Shown here: piece after piece, positions 1-12,298 of the stretch | Numbering within the stretch: position 1 is the first letter of the stretch | How the letters are laid out: every line of letters starts with the position of its first letter | NCBI GenBank assembly: GCA_944472135.2 | Contig: OX235263.1 | Coordinates: 34,029,379 to 34,093,378, forward strand | Reading direction: 5' to 3' | Source of the DNA: Trichobilharzia regenti | Lineage: Eukaryota; Platyhelminthes; Trematoda; Strigeidida; Schistosomatidae | Length of the DNA stretch: 64,000 nucleotides | Translations under genes and position numbers: made by a program | Notes under the pieces: model-generated | What the model was told of the DNA's origin: nothing | The model's database searches: none | Seen by the model: only the letters and a program-made list of their open reading frames with translations

Positions 1-424
1 TATTCAATCACTTCTACTGTCATGGTAACAACTCTGTCGATTTGACTTAACTTTTGCTTGTAAACTTGTTTTTTCTAACTACTTAAAATTCTTGCGTGAT
101 TCCGTATGTTATTTTGTTTCCATGTTCACCCTAAGTACAACTCTTTCATCAAAATATTCATGTTATTATACAACTCATCACTTTTGTTACTACCCTCTTA
201 TATCAACATCCATTTCATCTGATCTTAGTAATTGTATTTTCGTTTGACAAATTTAATGTACACACACATACAAAACAACCATATATATTTGCGATTGTAC
301 AGCTATGGAAATGAATTCGCCAAAAAGAGACTCTTCACTGAACTGCTGTTCTTCTACCTACATAATGTTTTAACGCACATCTGTACAGCCCCTTTTAGCT
401 GGTTCAAAGATTATCCGTAAACTT
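1..424. other. No gene recognised
   Basis: AT-rich sequence with one short open frame (232-420) that has no recognisable motif and is probably chance. Confidence 0.5.
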
Positions 425-755
425 TCATCTCCTAAACCCAGGGTCTCCTCCACCTCACTCTTGGAAGCCTAGGTCGTCGTTTCCCATTCGGGTTTTTCTT
501 GACAACTTGCTTAGCCCTATGTGGGACTCAATGATCTCCTCAGTATATGTCCAATCCACCTCTTTCATTTCCTTGTGTTGGGCAATAGAGTTTTGGTTAG
601 TTTTTTACCAGAATTCTTGGTTTTTAACTCTTTCTGATCGACTATTTAATCTTTAGTGTGGGGCGAAAGCAGTTGTTGGTGAAAGTCTGCAGGCCGCTGA
701 AATGCTTTCCATGACATCTCAAGTCTCTAAGTCATATAGGAGCACCAGTTTTAAA
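425..755 (-). pseudogene. Degenerate RTE-type LINE, 3' end fragment
   Basis: Read on the minus strand, interrupted frames resemble the C-terminal tail of the RTE/SR2-like element seen better at 22305-22945: a decayed YGSETW-like motif, then KTNQ and a W-rich stretch in the place of the WRWIGHTLR motif of other copies. Stops and frame changes are frequent, so this is an old, inactive copy. The assignment rests on motif order only. Confidence 0.55.
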
Positions 756-1187
756 CCAACGAACGTTTATTAATTGCGCAAAATACCCATCGAGACATTA
801 GAGGGGAAAGAACAAGACGTTCAGCAAAGATGGCGATTTCTTCGGCGATTGCATTCTAAAAAGCTGTGCAATAGCATTTATATACATTAGTCTACATGGA
901 TACAGTTATTATTTATTTAATTCCACATACTAACGAAGGAGATAATAATTTTCGACTTGATATGAAAGTCTGAAGCTACAAATACACATTACAAGGGGTT
1001 TAGAGACAAGACTGCATGGGATTAGAAAACAGTTACAACGTATGCAAAATTAATATTTGAAAACTGGAGAGGTAATTTTAAAGGCAAATAAAAGGTGGTA
1101 ATTATTTTCAACTTGATATGAATTTCAAAAGGCTTAAAGACGCAGGATAGAACGAATTACAGGTGTGAACAAAATGAGCATGTAAGA
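756..1187. other. No gene recognised
   Basis: AT-rich spacer; no long frame and no match to the repeat families recognised elsewhere in the window. Confidence 0.5.
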
Positions 1188-1350
1188 GATAAGATAAGAT
1201 AAGCTTTATTCCAAATCAGTACTTGTGATACAGAATGAATTCTCAGCATTTTACTACAATATTGCATCCAGTTAGTACATTAACAATAAATATAGTTCTA
1301 CATAGATTAAAGTTATCTCAGTCAGTTTTGACAACAACATATGTAAACAA
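1188..1350 (-). mobile_element. CR1-like LINE 3' end (tail only)
   Basis: Same sequence as the ends of the copies at 12930-13249 (+) and 27592-27860 (-): a stretch containing GAATTCTCAGCATTTTA, then the complement of GGAATAAAGCTTATC with a GATAA tandem tail at 1188-1202. The simple-repeat tail and AATAAA-like signal are typical of non-LTR retrotransposon 3' ends. Severely 5'-truncated. Confidence 0.7.
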
Positions 1351-2696
1351 GTTGAAGTCAAAATTCTCAACTTGAAATGTAAGTTAGGAGTTGTGAATAT
1401 AGATTACAAGAGGCAAAGACACAAAAAATTATACAGGATTAGAATATAATTGTAAAACGGTTATTCCACACGGATTATAAGTGTGATCAGGAAAGCATGG
1501 AAACAAAGAAGTCGGAAACACACTGCCTGTGGTAGAGTTTTGTCTACTTTGTAAATGACTCTAAACGATGAGTCAGTTGAGATGCTGTGACAGATATTGA
1601 CGAGGTGTTCAGTTATGGCACTTCTGATTGAACCAGTGTCTCCTCTTTTCAGCCATGCTGGATGATTTTCTCTAACACGTTTTGAAAAGACCCTTATGTA
1701 ACGACCTATGTACCTATCTCCGTAAAAGCAGGTGAACTGTTATATGCACACTGGAGATGTTTCATGAATACTGATACTTAATAGAAAGGCTTATTTTCAA
1801 TCTTCAAGGAGATGAAGTCATTTCAGAGATTTAAACCTACATCAGTTAGTGTTTTATTGAAACACACTAGCACTAAGTCATTCGAGTTCATTAATGAACT
1901 CTTATTTGACAGTAATGAATACACTGTGTGGTCAAAACAAAATAACTATTTTTGGATGTAAAGTCTTCAGTGTAGGTTCTGAATGAATTCCACCGGTCAA
2001 GTTTGCAGAGTGGTCATCACCACCACTACTTTTAGTGGTTCTATTGCAAACGTCCAAACTAAGGTTTAGACACAAGATACTGGTTAATCTTCAGTGACTA
2101 ATTAATGATATATTACAGAATAGTATGAATTTTTCGAAAGGAGGTAAGATACTTCCAAACATATAACAGTCTCTTTCCTCTTTCAGGAAACACGTCATTA
2201 ATTGATTCAGATCAGGAAGGTGAGGTGTTTCACACCACACAAATTCTGTAAACTAGTAGTTTATTGGAATCAAGTAATACCACCCAGTATTCTCCGCCTT
2301 CCCCATATTTATACATTTTGCAGTGCATTATTCTGTATTACCAGAACTAACACACCGAGCTTTTATTTTTTCTTCAAAAAGACGAAATTTATATCCAGAC
2401 AAAAGAAAAAGTGTTCCACAATTATCAAGTCTAAATAGGCGTGAGCAATTTTTCTTACCGTCTGACTATTACTATTTTGAAGCTGACATCATAGAGAGAT
2501 GCTGTATCTTGATTTGTTCCATTTCTTTTTTACTCTGTACTAGTTAAAATAAACTGATATGAGGCAGTTTTCCAGTTCATGATAAATATCTACCCTAGAA
2601 TGCAAAATAAAAGAGAAAGAAACATAACACGCCTTAATTTCAAAGTTAAGGTATACTTGATTTTTCAAAATAAAAGATGATAGAAAAGATTTGTGT
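1351..2696. other. No gene recognised
   Basis: About 1.3 kb of AT-rich DNA. Overlapping short frames at 2202-2547 lack motifs, splice context or similarity to anything else here. Confidence 0.5.
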
Positions 2697-2752
2697 TTAG
2701 CTTAAGTGGATGTAACTGGCGTTTCAGTTGTTTTATCTGAGTTGGATGATTT
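2697..2752 (+). repeat. Fragment like the PLE-D terminal repeat
   Basis: Aligns loosely with the arms of the palindrome at 62663-62748 (GTGGAT, then GTTTTATCTGAGTTGGAT against GTTTTGTTCTCTGAGCTGGAT-like sequence). Short and diverged, so tentative. Confidence 0.35.
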
Positions 2753-2756
2753 ATCT

Positions 2757-2774
2757 GAGAGAGAGAGAGAGAGA
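2757..2774. repeat. (GA)n microsatellite
   Basis: Nine GA units following the diverged PLE-D-like fragment. Confidence 0.95.
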
Positions 2775-3082
2775 GCTGAATGGATAAAATCACCCAGGAT
2801 ACTTGATTTGCAGTCTTTCAGTTTCAGAGCACCAACAATTTCGTCCATTTTTAGTCGTTTTAATGCCTTATATAATCTATAAACAGAAGATTCATATGCA
2901 AAAGCTGACTGTTTCTGAGTGGAAGTGAGTAGGGGCAGTTGTCGAGAACTTCTTTTAAAATATTACTCAAAACACCATAGATTGTATCAATGCTTTATCA
3001 ACATTGATGGACACCATGATCGAAACGCATAAGTCAACTTTAGTAAATTAGAAAATTATATTGTGCAGTCTTATGATTGATT

Positions 3083-3303
3083 TGTGCGTCGGTAGCACAG
3101 CGGTAAAATGCTCGACAACCAATCAGGTGGTCAGCGGTTTGATCTCAAGCCACTGAAGCACTCCTTGACCTCTCTAATTTAGTAGTAAGACTGGTAACGA
3201 AGGAAGGCTGTGCATGAGGCTAGAAACCCCATTCCGTGAAAATAAACATCACTACTACGGAAACTTCAAAGCTGTAGCTTGAAGCCCTTTGTTCCATTGG
3301 GAT
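3083..3303 (+). mobile_element. SINE-A copy
   Basis: tRNA-like head with a GTGCGTCGGTAGCACAGCGG A-box region and a decayed B box (GGTTTGATC), then the SINE-A body: CACTCCTT, a GGTAACGAAGGAAGG block, GCATGAGGCTAG, CCCATTCCGTGAAAAT, and the end GAAGCCCTTTGTTCC. The head predicts an internal RNA polymerase III promoter; the copy is mutated. Confidence 0.85.
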
Positions 3304-3569
3304 TTATATTTTATGAAAGAATATCAAACTTTGAAATACGAATTATTCATTACATTTTAAGAGAATTAAGGTTACAAGTGACCAATCAAAGTAATGCTTT
3401 TATGTGAGGAGTTTGATGTGACTATGAGCAATATATTGGGCTCAAATTGCAGCTAAAATGCAATGCTGTGTAGGTACGTGGTACACTAAATAATCTATTT
3501 GATTATGGGATTTTATTTTTTATCCTCCTGTCGGTTGGTCGTAACATTATGAAAAGATATACACAGATA

Positions 3570-3908
3570 TTATTATGTTATTATTACTCCCTTGAGCTCC
3601 TAGTAGAATGTAAGGATTCAGGATAACATTTCCATTTTTTCCTGTTCTGTGCTGTTATCTTCAGCTTGCCTGACAATCGCTCATAGTCTTCAATCTTATC
3701 CATGTCATCGCCGAACTCCAGCCCCACTCATTCTTTCTATTTTGGGTTCCACTCGAGTGATGGCCTGACATAAGATGTCACCCGAAGGTTTCCTCAGGAT
3801 GTTTCTGGTCCATTTCAACATTCTTGGACATATTCGCTGAAGTATATATAGGTGATTGATTGGTCTACTCCCAAAGTTTCTTGTTGCTAAGTCTTCCTGG
3901 CCCACCCC
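3570..3908 (-). pseudogene. RTE-like LINE 3' end fragment
   Basis: The minus strand holds an open stretch of 66 codons (3705-3905) corresponding to the end of the RTE-type ORF: an LATRNFGSRPINH segment, KWTRNILRKPSGDI in the position of WRWIGHTLRKPSSDI in other copies, then QAITRVEP. The 3' end lies at about 3570 in an ATTATTA-rich tail. Truncated at its 5' end and diverged. Confidence 0.75.
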
Positions 3909-4392
3909 GGAACATCAACCCACTCGCTACTGAATCTTCAAAGTACAACACAAATATATGAAAACACGAATATTGATATTGATATATTTTGAGAAACCTT
4001 TTTGCATTTAATAAAACAACCGGATTTTCAGAATCAGGTGGGAATAATCAAGACCAGTAAAGTTTCATCTCAAGTTACCTACTAAGCGAAAATGTTGTGA
4101 TGATTTCTGTGTTCAGAATAAATTTTTGGCATAAATGTAAAGATTAGGAAGATCTAAGAAGCACAGTTATTTTATGAAGTAATTATTACATTATCGTTAG
4201 ATTTATAGATCTACTGATCGATACTGTAAAAGTAATAGAATCTACACAAATGGACAGATTATAGAAGCCATAGGCTATAATCCACCTTAATGAGATTCAG
4301 ATGATAAACTATTCTATTTCTATTAAATCTGAATTGTTTTATTTGTATGTAATGATTTTTCATCTTTCCCTGGTTCATGAATGAATAGTTCT

Positions 4393-4616
4393 TCTTTATT
4401 CTTTGACGTTCCCAGTGGAACATAAGGCTTCAAGTTTCAGCTGTGGTGTTTCAGTAGCAATGATGCTTTTACGGGGTGGGATTGTTAGCCTCATGACCAA
4501 CCACACCCGTGTACTAGTCTTATTACCAGCTTAGCGAAGTAAAGAAGTGCGAAGGGATCGCTTCCTGGACCACATACGTGGTAGGCGAGCATTCTACCGC
4601 TCTGCCACCGACGTAC
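4393..4616 (-). mobile_element. SINE-A copy
   Basis: Complete in layout. The complement of the head (TGCCACCGACG) lies at 4604-4614 and the tail (TTCCCAGTGGAACATAAGG) at the low-coordinate end. The B-box region is damaged. Confidence 0.85.
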
Positions 4617-4797
4617 TGAATAAATAGTGGTGTGTATAAGTAAAACTGCGCATATAACATAAATCAGTTCATTTCAAAGAGAATAGTCCTTCTCAGTATT
4701 ATTTTTCCAGTCTGTCTGGTATACTGAACTGGTATCATACTTTCAATAAGGTTTAACACTCATCTTTCATACACTTACTAGTTATTCTTTGCATATT

Positions 4798-5255
4798 TTT
4801 GATTGGATACTAGTCATTAATTAGCGTAATGTGTGTATCTAGTCCTATCTTTGGTGTAGATCGAGCTCTATCAGTCACGTTTGCAATGCGGCCACCATGT
4901 TAGGTGGCTAACCATCACGATGCACTTTGAACTGTTGATATTAGATGGTTCGAGGCAATCGGCCACAGGAAGCCTTCGACCTAGGTTTCATGCTAGTTGG
5001 CACTAGCCAGTCAGAAAGACGTATCTGCAACCTTGAAGGAACTTACATTCCCCTTCTAACATTCAAACCCGCGTCACCCAGTGAATACTGCCATCGGAAA
5101 TGTCACCATTGAGCTATTCAGGCTCGTGATTGACTTTTTGTGTGACTGTTTTGGATGTTATTTTGACTGGACACTAGTCAGTAACTAGTGTAATGTGTTT
5201 CTAATCTTATCTTTGGTCAAGACTGAATTCTATCAGTCAAGTTCTTTACATAGTT
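4798..5255 (-). mobile_element. Family C element plus a second partial end
   Basis: On the minus strand a tRNA-like head runs down from about 5135 (GAGCCTGAATAGCTCAATGG, then a B box in GCGGGTTTGAATG), through the body containing AACTAGCATGAAACCTAGG, to an end block at 4800-4893 containing CACTAGT-like hairpin sequence. A second copy of that end block lies at 5162-5255 in the same orientation. The better preserved copy at 60196-60593 has the end block at both ends in inverted orientation, so this copy is rearranged. Confidence 0.65.
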
Positions 5256-5267
5256 AGGTTTTTCTCT

Positions 5268-5292
5268 CTTTCTCCCTCTCTCTCTCTCTCTC
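5268..5292. repeat. (TC)n microsatellite
   Basis: Pure to near-pure CT dinucleotide run directly after the family C end block. Confidence 0.95.
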
Positions 5293-6770
5293 AAATTCAT
5301 TGCTTAACTTTTCTTTAAGTGATTTCCCCCTCCGCCTCTATTATTCTAAATATAACTGTGGCGCAAATAGGTCGCTTTGTCTATTACATAATAACTCCGG
5401 GATAAATCAAACGATAGATACAAAGATGATCTTCTTATCAGACATATATATATATATATATATATGAACGATATACATCCCCGAAGTACATCTATACTTA
5501 AGCATCTTTTTTCAAAAAATAAAGTAGATTATCCTTAATCATTACTTTGGAAAGGTATTTAACATTTACTCTATTGACATAAATGTTTGTGTGTGGGTGT
5601 GTGTGTGTTTGTGTGTAGAATTTTTTGTACACTTGTCATCTCTTTTGCTGATTGTTTCTTTTTCTTTTCTGTTTTGAAGTGAAGTGAAGTAAAATGTTTA
5701 ACATTAATTACATGGCTTAGATTGTTAGATAAGCCTAATTAGATAACACTGTTGTACTGAATGAACAGTAATCAAGTGGATAGGCAAATTTGCAGACATA
5801 TACATAGATAAACATTGATGCAGCTGAAGTAGGCTACAATAGTGTTTTGATTAGACAGATTGGGGTGGTGAGGCGGATAGAGAGGTAAACTTTGTATATG
5901 ATAAGTTAAGAAAAAAATATATATTCATCGAATGATAAAAACTGGGCGGTATTTGTGATTATATCACTCGGCATAGCAGTGAAGAGTACTTCATTCACAT
6001 ATATATATCTATTTATATACATACTATTGCTTCTGGCATAGTTCCAATGTCTTCTTAACTCTTGAAACACTTATCTGCTATATAAATTGGTGTATGTCAC
6101 TAGACTCGGTTAAATATACAGTTTTGTTCTATAGTTTTTTTTAAATTCTTATTTTTCGTCACTACAGACAGTGCCCACTGACAGGAGTTTCTTTTGTGAA
6201 GTGATTTTTTGTCATTAAAAACAAAAAACATAGTTCAGCTTCTCGAGAGAACCAGTTATCGTGTTCACTAAAAAGCCGAGCTTGGCAGAGTACCGTAGAA
6301 ACCTAGCGAGTTTCTTCAATGTCGAAGGGTCTTTGCTGCTTTCATTCCATCAGTAATCAAGACGCTAAATGAAGTATTTTGTTTTAAATATTGTCTGCAT
6401 GGTGGTTAATTATGCATTTTCTGTCATTCACCTCGAGAAGGACACAGATTTCTTTCGGCGAAATGTATTGGTTAACGAATGGATTTCCGAAATGAAATAA
6501 GCAGCACAGAATGAATCGCTTCAAAGAATTGAATTTCATCTCTCTTTTCTTAGGGTATATATTATTCCTAAATTTAGCAGCCTGTAACAGTAGCCCAAAA
6601 AGCGTCCATAGATAATACTAATAGCTAACTACTTTATCCGTACGAAATATTTACATAATATGCAAAATTCTAGACGTACTTTGTTGTATAACATTTTCTC
6701 TTCGTCCAGTACCTTCAAGTGAAGTGGCAACACGCAGTAAACCATATGAGGCACGTGGATGGACATTTTG
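5293..6770. other. No gene recognised; two dinucleotide repeats
   Basis: AT-rich. Contains a (TA)n run at 5444-5465 and a TG-rich run at 5583-5616. No supported coding sequence or known repeat body. Confidence 0.55.
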
Positions 6771-6962
6771 TGCGTCGGTGATTCAGCGTTAGAATGCTCG
6801 CCAACTATGCATGTGGTCCAGGGTTCGATTCCCGACCGGAGCACATCTTCACCTGAAAAAGAGGGGAGGTTGGGTGCAGGGCATCATTGCTAGTGAAACA
6901 CCAAAGTTGGGGCTTGAGGCCCTATGTCTCACAAGAAACGCAAAAGGAATTAAATAATAATT
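6771..6962 (+). mobile_element. SINE-A copy with internal deletion
   Basis: Starts TGCGTCGGTG. The B box is intact (GGGTTCGATTCCCGACC). Part of the middle of the body is missing, and the copy ends CCCTATGTCTCAC...GGAATTAAATAATAATT, a clear AT-rich tail. Confidence 0.85.
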
Positions 6963-7730
6963 AAAATGATGCAATCCTGTTTAATCAGAAGTATAGACTA
7001 ATCCGTCTGATATTTTCCCTTCGTCTTCGAGAAATTTTCACCGATAATTTAAAAGCCAATTGAAAGTTTCGTGAGTACATTTCGTGACTCGTGGAAATAA
7101 ATGAATGATTAAATTAATCAGAATTAAAGAAGGTATGGTGCATTGTGTTAAGTAGAAATTTAGGTAACCATTGGTTCAAACAAGCCACCGCACAGCTATT
7201 CAAGGTTTCAATCTTTTGAAAGTTCTCAAAAATAAAAATGAATACCGTTAATATCTACATTTAAAATAATTACCCATGGACTATATTTCCCATGTCCTAC
7301 AAAGCTAATCAACATCACTAAATTATAAGTTTGCATTACCCTAATTATATAAGTTTCATCCAAGTAATTTTTTTCAGAAACTAGCTAGCCAAAAGGCTTC
7401 TTTCATCATACCATAAATTCAGTTGATAACAGAGTAATACGTCTAAATCTCATTGCATTTTAGTGCAGTATTCCACTGATAACACGAAAAGCAACAAATA
7501 ATGTCCATATATTATGATACCCTTTAAGTCACTTGTTCATATTTACAGTGATCTGAAGGAATGGATCTGAAATTAAACTGATTTTATTTCCCAAACAATC
7601 ATGATACACATTGTGTTGATCATGGCTTTAACCTCAAGTGAAGTCATCTAGTGAAGCGTGCAACTAGATCTCCCTCAACTGATCTACCTACATTATTGTA
7701 ATTCAGCTTCATACTTTTCCTGTTTTCATT
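6963..7730. other. No gene recognised
   Basis: AT-rich unique-looking sequence between two SINE-A copies in opposite orientation. Confidence 0.5.
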
Positions 7731-7885
7731 TTATTCCTTTACATTCCCGATGGAACATAGGCTTTAAGATAGAGGCTTGAAGTTTCTGTAGTAGTAATGA
7801 TTATTTTTACAGGATGGGTTGCTAGCCTCATGCCCAACCTTTCCTCTTTACCAGACTTATTACTGGCTTAATGAGGTAAAGGATC
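7731..7885 (-). mobile_element. SINE-A copy lacking its tRNA-like head
   Basis: Complement of the SINE-A body from the tail (TTCCCGATGGAACATAGGC) to GCTTAATGAGGTAAAGGA. The tRNA-like head is absent, so this is a 5'-truncated insertion. Confidence 0.8.
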
Positions 7886-8645
7886 AGGAGTCTAACACAT
7901 CTCCTGTTAGTGGGATATTTCCCTACTTCAATTATAAAAGCAACATTAAAAATACTCTTGATAAAGTTCTCAGCTGATATAATAATTGGACATAAAGTAA
8001 AATTAGTAGGTATGATTTATGATTTTATTTTCTTACCCTGATTATTTGCTTTCATTTTTGAAAAAATAAACCTGTAGTAGCAATTGTTTTTCTGTTTTCA
8101 AAGGTAATCTGCGTAATAAATACACTGATCGCATGCGAATAGAGGGTGGATTTATGTGTTGTGTATAGGCATGTATGGGTGTGCGTGTGTGTTCCACTGA
8201 GACGATGAGCCGATAAGCAACATTTAGTTAATCTACACACTAATGACTGACATGGTGAGATTCCTGTTAAATACAAATTTGTTTTAAAAACTACTGTAAA
8301 TTGAGTTTTTCCTCCAATTATGGATACATGTTTACATCAATTTGTTCCAAATGTTCCAAAAACTAGGTATATTTAAAACAATAAACTAAAATGTAGGCCT
8401 AATGAAACAGTAGGTATTCACATAAAATTTGTTATAGTATTTTATTGGTCCTTTCCTTTCAGTAGTGATTAATTTTCATGGTTATTATCAACCTTTTTTT
8501 CTGGATTATTTATCATTTTGTTGGGAAGCACTTATTTTTAGCAAGATATAATTGCTTGTGTTAACTGAGCGTCCTCAGTTTATTTGCTCCTCAACACTAA
8601 TTAGCATTTTATGAGCACTGAGGAATAGTTTTACGCGTTGAAGTT
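7886..8645. other. No gene recognised
   Basis: AT-rich spacer; the minus frame at 8052-8276 is built on a GT-rich run and shows no domain. Confidence 0.5.
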
Positions 8646-8890
8646 AGAATTCATGGGCCACTGTATCGGATCCTAGAAGCTTAATGGTCTATGAGCTTGC
8701 CTTGTAAACAGGAGGTCCTGGGTTCGAACTCCGGCGAGTGTGTACTTCTGAACTGTCTCAAACTAGGACGAAACAGCTGTCCAGTACTCCCAGGTGGATT
8801 TTCCAATGGTTCTCTAACCAATGTCATCTCATGATGAAATTTTGTAACCAATCAAGCAAATCTCTAGAAACCAATACTTGGAGTCAGAGT
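8646..8890 (+). mobile_element. H2 hammerhead-SINE copy
   Basis: tRNA-like head with A box (TTAATGGTCTATGAG) and B box (GGGTTCGAACTCC), then a hammerhead-like segment at about 8740-8790 with AAACTAGGACGAAA, a palindromic ACAGCTGT and CAGTACTCCC. The CTGATGA core reads CTGAACTG here, so a cleaving ribozyme is unlikely. The body continues with GGTTCTCTAACC and ends near AGAAACCAATACTTG. Confidence 0.8.
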
Positions 8891-9394
8891 TATTTGTGTT
8901 TTAGTAAACTCATTGCAACAACTACAACCAACTCTTCATGGTCTGAACTCATAGACATGTTCTCTGTGACTTGATTGGACTTGTTTCAACATAGGACTTT
9001 GCACAGATGTGCAGTAGTTTGAGTCGCTATACTTCACTCAGCACACATAGCCAGAGAAGGAAGTAAAAATAAATGTAAAATAGAGACAGTAAACAGAGAT
9101 ATGAGGCAAAAAGAATAGTAATATCGAGAAAGAGTATAGTTTTGTTGAGTATTATAAGTCACAAGGAGTCGAAGAATCTGTGCCAGCCATTGAGAATGGT
9201 TTTGAGCCATACAACTACTTGTCTCCAGCCACTGGTGTTTTCATCCCGAAGAACCCAACCAGAAAGCCAGTCTATACCTTCCTACATGGCTTTCTGGCTT
9301 AAATTAACTGTTATGAATTTCATTGACTGATGAAGACTTGTTTTCGTTTGACCATCACTGGTTCTTTTCCAGCCTGACCCTATGTCACCTAACA

Positions 9395-9660
9395 TTGTCC
9401 GTTGCCAAGGCAGGCAATGATCTCTGTATCCTACTGTATATCTGAAAAAACTTCCTTGAGAGATACACAGTCACAAAATGCATCAAAGACAGCAGAAGAC
9501 AATGATTCGTGGAAGCATCTATGATTCCATTCAACAACAATAACAACATCAAATATTCAAAAATACCTCGATAGTGGTCTTGGGTAGCTGGGCAGACAAC
9601 GTTACTTCCTATGTACAAAGATAGTACAAAATTATTTAACTGAAATTCAACTGTAGGTTC
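9395..9660 (-). repeat. Repeat X, copy A, distal part
   Basis: Complement matches 16000-16215 of copy B over long diverged blocks (GTAGCTGCCCA region, TCAAGGAAGTTTTTTCA, AGGATACAGAGATC). The family is not recognised. A 77-codon minus frame (9385-9618) lies in it but shows no domain, and copy B does not keep the frame open. Confidence 0.7.
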
Positions 9661-9671
9661 TGGATTAATAT

Positions 9672-9838
9672 ATGTCTAAAACTTAGACACTGTGGTAGTA
9701 AGTAATTCTATATTAGTTTGTTTATTAAATATATCACACAGTGAAATGACATTATTAACTGGATGACGTTTTGAACAAAATTTAATGTTCATAATCATAT
9801 TAGTTATAATCACATGACTTCAAAAATTAAGTTCTGGA
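9672..9838 (-). mobile_element. Solo PLE-C terminal repeat
   Basis: Complement of the PLE-C end also seen at 39630-39790 and 44820-44925: AAAACTTAGACACTGTGGTA, then TTGTTTATTAAATATATCAC, TTGAACAAAATTTAATGTTC and TTATAATCACATGACTTC. No coding sequence is attached. It interrupts repeat X, whose two halves lie on either side. Similar stretches just outside it (about 9632-9656 and 9857-9885) may be a diverged long target duplication. Confidence 0.8.
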
Positions 9839-9844
9839 GAGGTT

Positions 9845-10195
9845 TCGGAGAATGAAACTGCTTAACCAGAATCCAACTGTAAGAAACACCAGGAAATCGA
9901 GTAAAATATTCTCACCAAAGTGGGACCGAAACTCTGTCCACATAAATCACACACTAGCAATTCTCACAGACAGTCGGAGGTCAGTATCACCCTGATACAC
10001 TCGAGCAAAAACACACCGTAAAACAACATATTATCAATATCATCACACAATCATAAAGAGAAGCATTAAAATGAGAGACTGAACAGTGATAAGGACAAAT
10101 AATAGGAATGAAGTCAACACATGACATGCAAACATCAGAACAATGATTTACTTTCTAGGAGAAAAATAAATAATCGTTACAAAGTTACTAGGAGC
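9845..10195 (-). repeat. Repeat X, copy A, proximal part
   Basis: Complement matches 15690-15990 of copy B (TCATTTTAATGCTTCTCTTT, ATATTGATAATATGTTGTTT, CCCACTTTGGTG). Conserved blocks are long enough to exclude chance. The class is unknown; a GTTTCGGTCCC-like sequence could be a worn B box but this is weak. Confidence 0.75.
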
Positions 10196-11224
10196 AGTCA
10201 AATAAGTAACCATGTTGTACTTATATCGCTGGGGAGAGATTCTCTAAACAAACGTTCCGTTACACTCATGAGGTGAGGCTTTTGAATGCATCATCTGTAA
10301 GATTTTAAGAGACGTCGTCACACAAGACTTTTACGGAGGTTTGTAATGCGAATCATGTATAAGTGTATAGTTTAAGTGCGAAAACAAAGTCTACAGCTTT
10401 TCTGATGGAATCGTTGAGTTCCACAGTATATTCGACTGACACTATACAGCATCAATTATTAAAATGCATTAATATTAGATAGCTGAATAGTCTGTATATT
10501 TTTTTTATACAATTCCCCTTATGCATCAGACTTCAGCAATAAATAAATCAGTAAGATTACAACTATGTTTTCGCATAAAGTGGAATTCATGAAACGATGC
10601 TTACGCTCATCATAAGTTGTAGAGGAAACATTTCTTTAAAGAATTTATTGAAGAAAGGAAGAAATGTTAAAATTGGTGGAAGAATTTGATGACTAAAAAT
10701 GTCAGGTAAAAAAAAACACCAAAAACTAAAGTGAAGATGAATCACGTTAGTGGAATATTGACTTACAACCAATTTATTTATTCTTTACTCACTTAAAGAT
10801 ACTATCCTTATTTTTATGAAAAAGGTTTAAAAGCAGCTGTTAACCTAATCTAAATACACATTTTACTATCACTGACAAGTAATTTAGTTCATAGGGCTTT
10901 ATTTTAAATATTTTAGGGTCATTCATTTAGTTGGTTGACTTCAGAATGTTTGGATACTGTGAATAAACTTTCTTTACTGAACCAGTTTAAAAAATATAAA
11001 AAAACAGTGACTGTACAATCATGCATACATATAAAGCTTTACGGGACGAATAACATTATTAGACTGGGTTCAGTAATGAAATTGATGTTGAACTGAATGT
11101 ATCACCTATGCCAATTCATCTGCAAGTTCAAGTTGGATTTTAACACGTAGGAATAACAGTTGGAAAACGACTGGAAAATAGTGAGTATTGGGAAGCTGTT
11201 TTCTCGTGGTTCTAGATTCCTCTT
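10196..11224. other. No gene recognised
   Basis: About 1 kb of AT-rich DNA with no supported exon, RNA gene or recognised repeat. Confidence 0.5.
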
Positions 11225-11440
11225 TTTTTATTTTTTTAATTTCTCAGTGGAAAATAGGGCTTCGTTGTGGAAGCTTGAAGTTTCGGTAGCAGTGATGTTT
11301 ATTTTTACGGGATGGGACTGCTAGCATCCTGCCCATACTTCCTTCTTTGCCGGTCCCACTACTGGCTTAGTGAGGTGAAGGAGTACGCCGGCCAGGGTCG
11401 GACCACGGACCATATACGTGCCTCTATGCCCCCGACGCAC
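11225..11440 (-). mobile_element. SINE-A copy
   Basis: Complement runs from the head end (CCCCGACGCAC, 11429-11440) to the tail (TTTCTCAGTGGAAAATAGGGC) followed by a T-rich tract, that is, an A-rich tail on the minus strand. Body blocks CGGGATGGGACTGCTAGC and ACTGGCTTAGTGAGG are clear. Confidence 0.85.
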
Positions 11441-11529
11441 AAGACTCCACAGTAGCTAAAAACTAAGACTCTAATGGAGAGCGAACCCAGAGCATTAAAG
11501 GTGACTAATTGCTCATATTCTGTTGTAAA

Positions 11530-12298
11530 TTGTCAGGACAGATATTCACTGGTGGTATTAGTTGATGGAACATCGATAAAACAGAGGTGATGAAGATTCC
11601 TGACTAACACGAACAGCAGCAACAATAGACAATAATCAGCATAAATGGAAGGAACCTGAAAGAAACAACCTCCTTCACCCACCGACCTGGAAAGCATCGT
11701 TTCAACTACAGGCGGAAATGACGAGGATATCAAAGCGAGAATCGGAAAAGCAAGGCAAGCTTTCATTACTCTTAAGTCTATGTGGAAGTCAACAGCAATC
11801 AACATCAAAAATAAGATCCGGATTTTCAACTCCAATGTGGAATCAGTGCTACTCACCACACGGATCAGAGACTTGGCCAGTGCGTCATGAAGAGCATCTC
11901 AAACAAATTACAGACCTTCATTAACAGCTGTCTTCGCTCAATACCACTCAAGATCAGATGGCCGACCAGAAAAGATCAGCAATGAGTGAACCAACCAATC
12001 AGGAACCGATTGTGCAACACATGGGCAGGAAGAAATGGAGATGGACTGGCTAGCCATACTCTGAGAAAACCATCAAGTGACATCACTAGACAAGCCATTG
12101 CTCGAGTGGAACCCGAAAGGGAGGCGGCGAGTTGGTCGTCAGTGGAAGGGTGACTTGGTGGAGGTCATGCGAGGAGGAGATGAAAGCATATGGGCAGACT
12201 TGTCGCGGGGTGAAAGCGTTGGCAGAAAACCGAAGGCAATGTTGACGCGCAGCTGAAGCCCTATGTTCATCTAGGAATTAAAGGATATAATAATAATT
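11530..12298 (+). pseudogene. RTE/SR2-like LINE, C-terminal part and 3' end
   Basis: The reading frame encodes GGNDEDIKARIGKARQAF, then KNKIRIFNSNVESVLL (11700-11860). After that it shifts and continues through the segments for DGRPEKISNE-like and LLEWNPKGRRRVGRQWKGD (about 12105-12155). These are the features of the post-RT tail of RTE-clade LINEs, and the order matches the other copies. Several frameshifts and stops show it is inactive. The 3' end is GAAGCCCTATGTTCATCTAG, GAATTAAAGG and an ATAATAATAATTA tail, as RTE elements end in short tandem repeats. Confidence 0.85.
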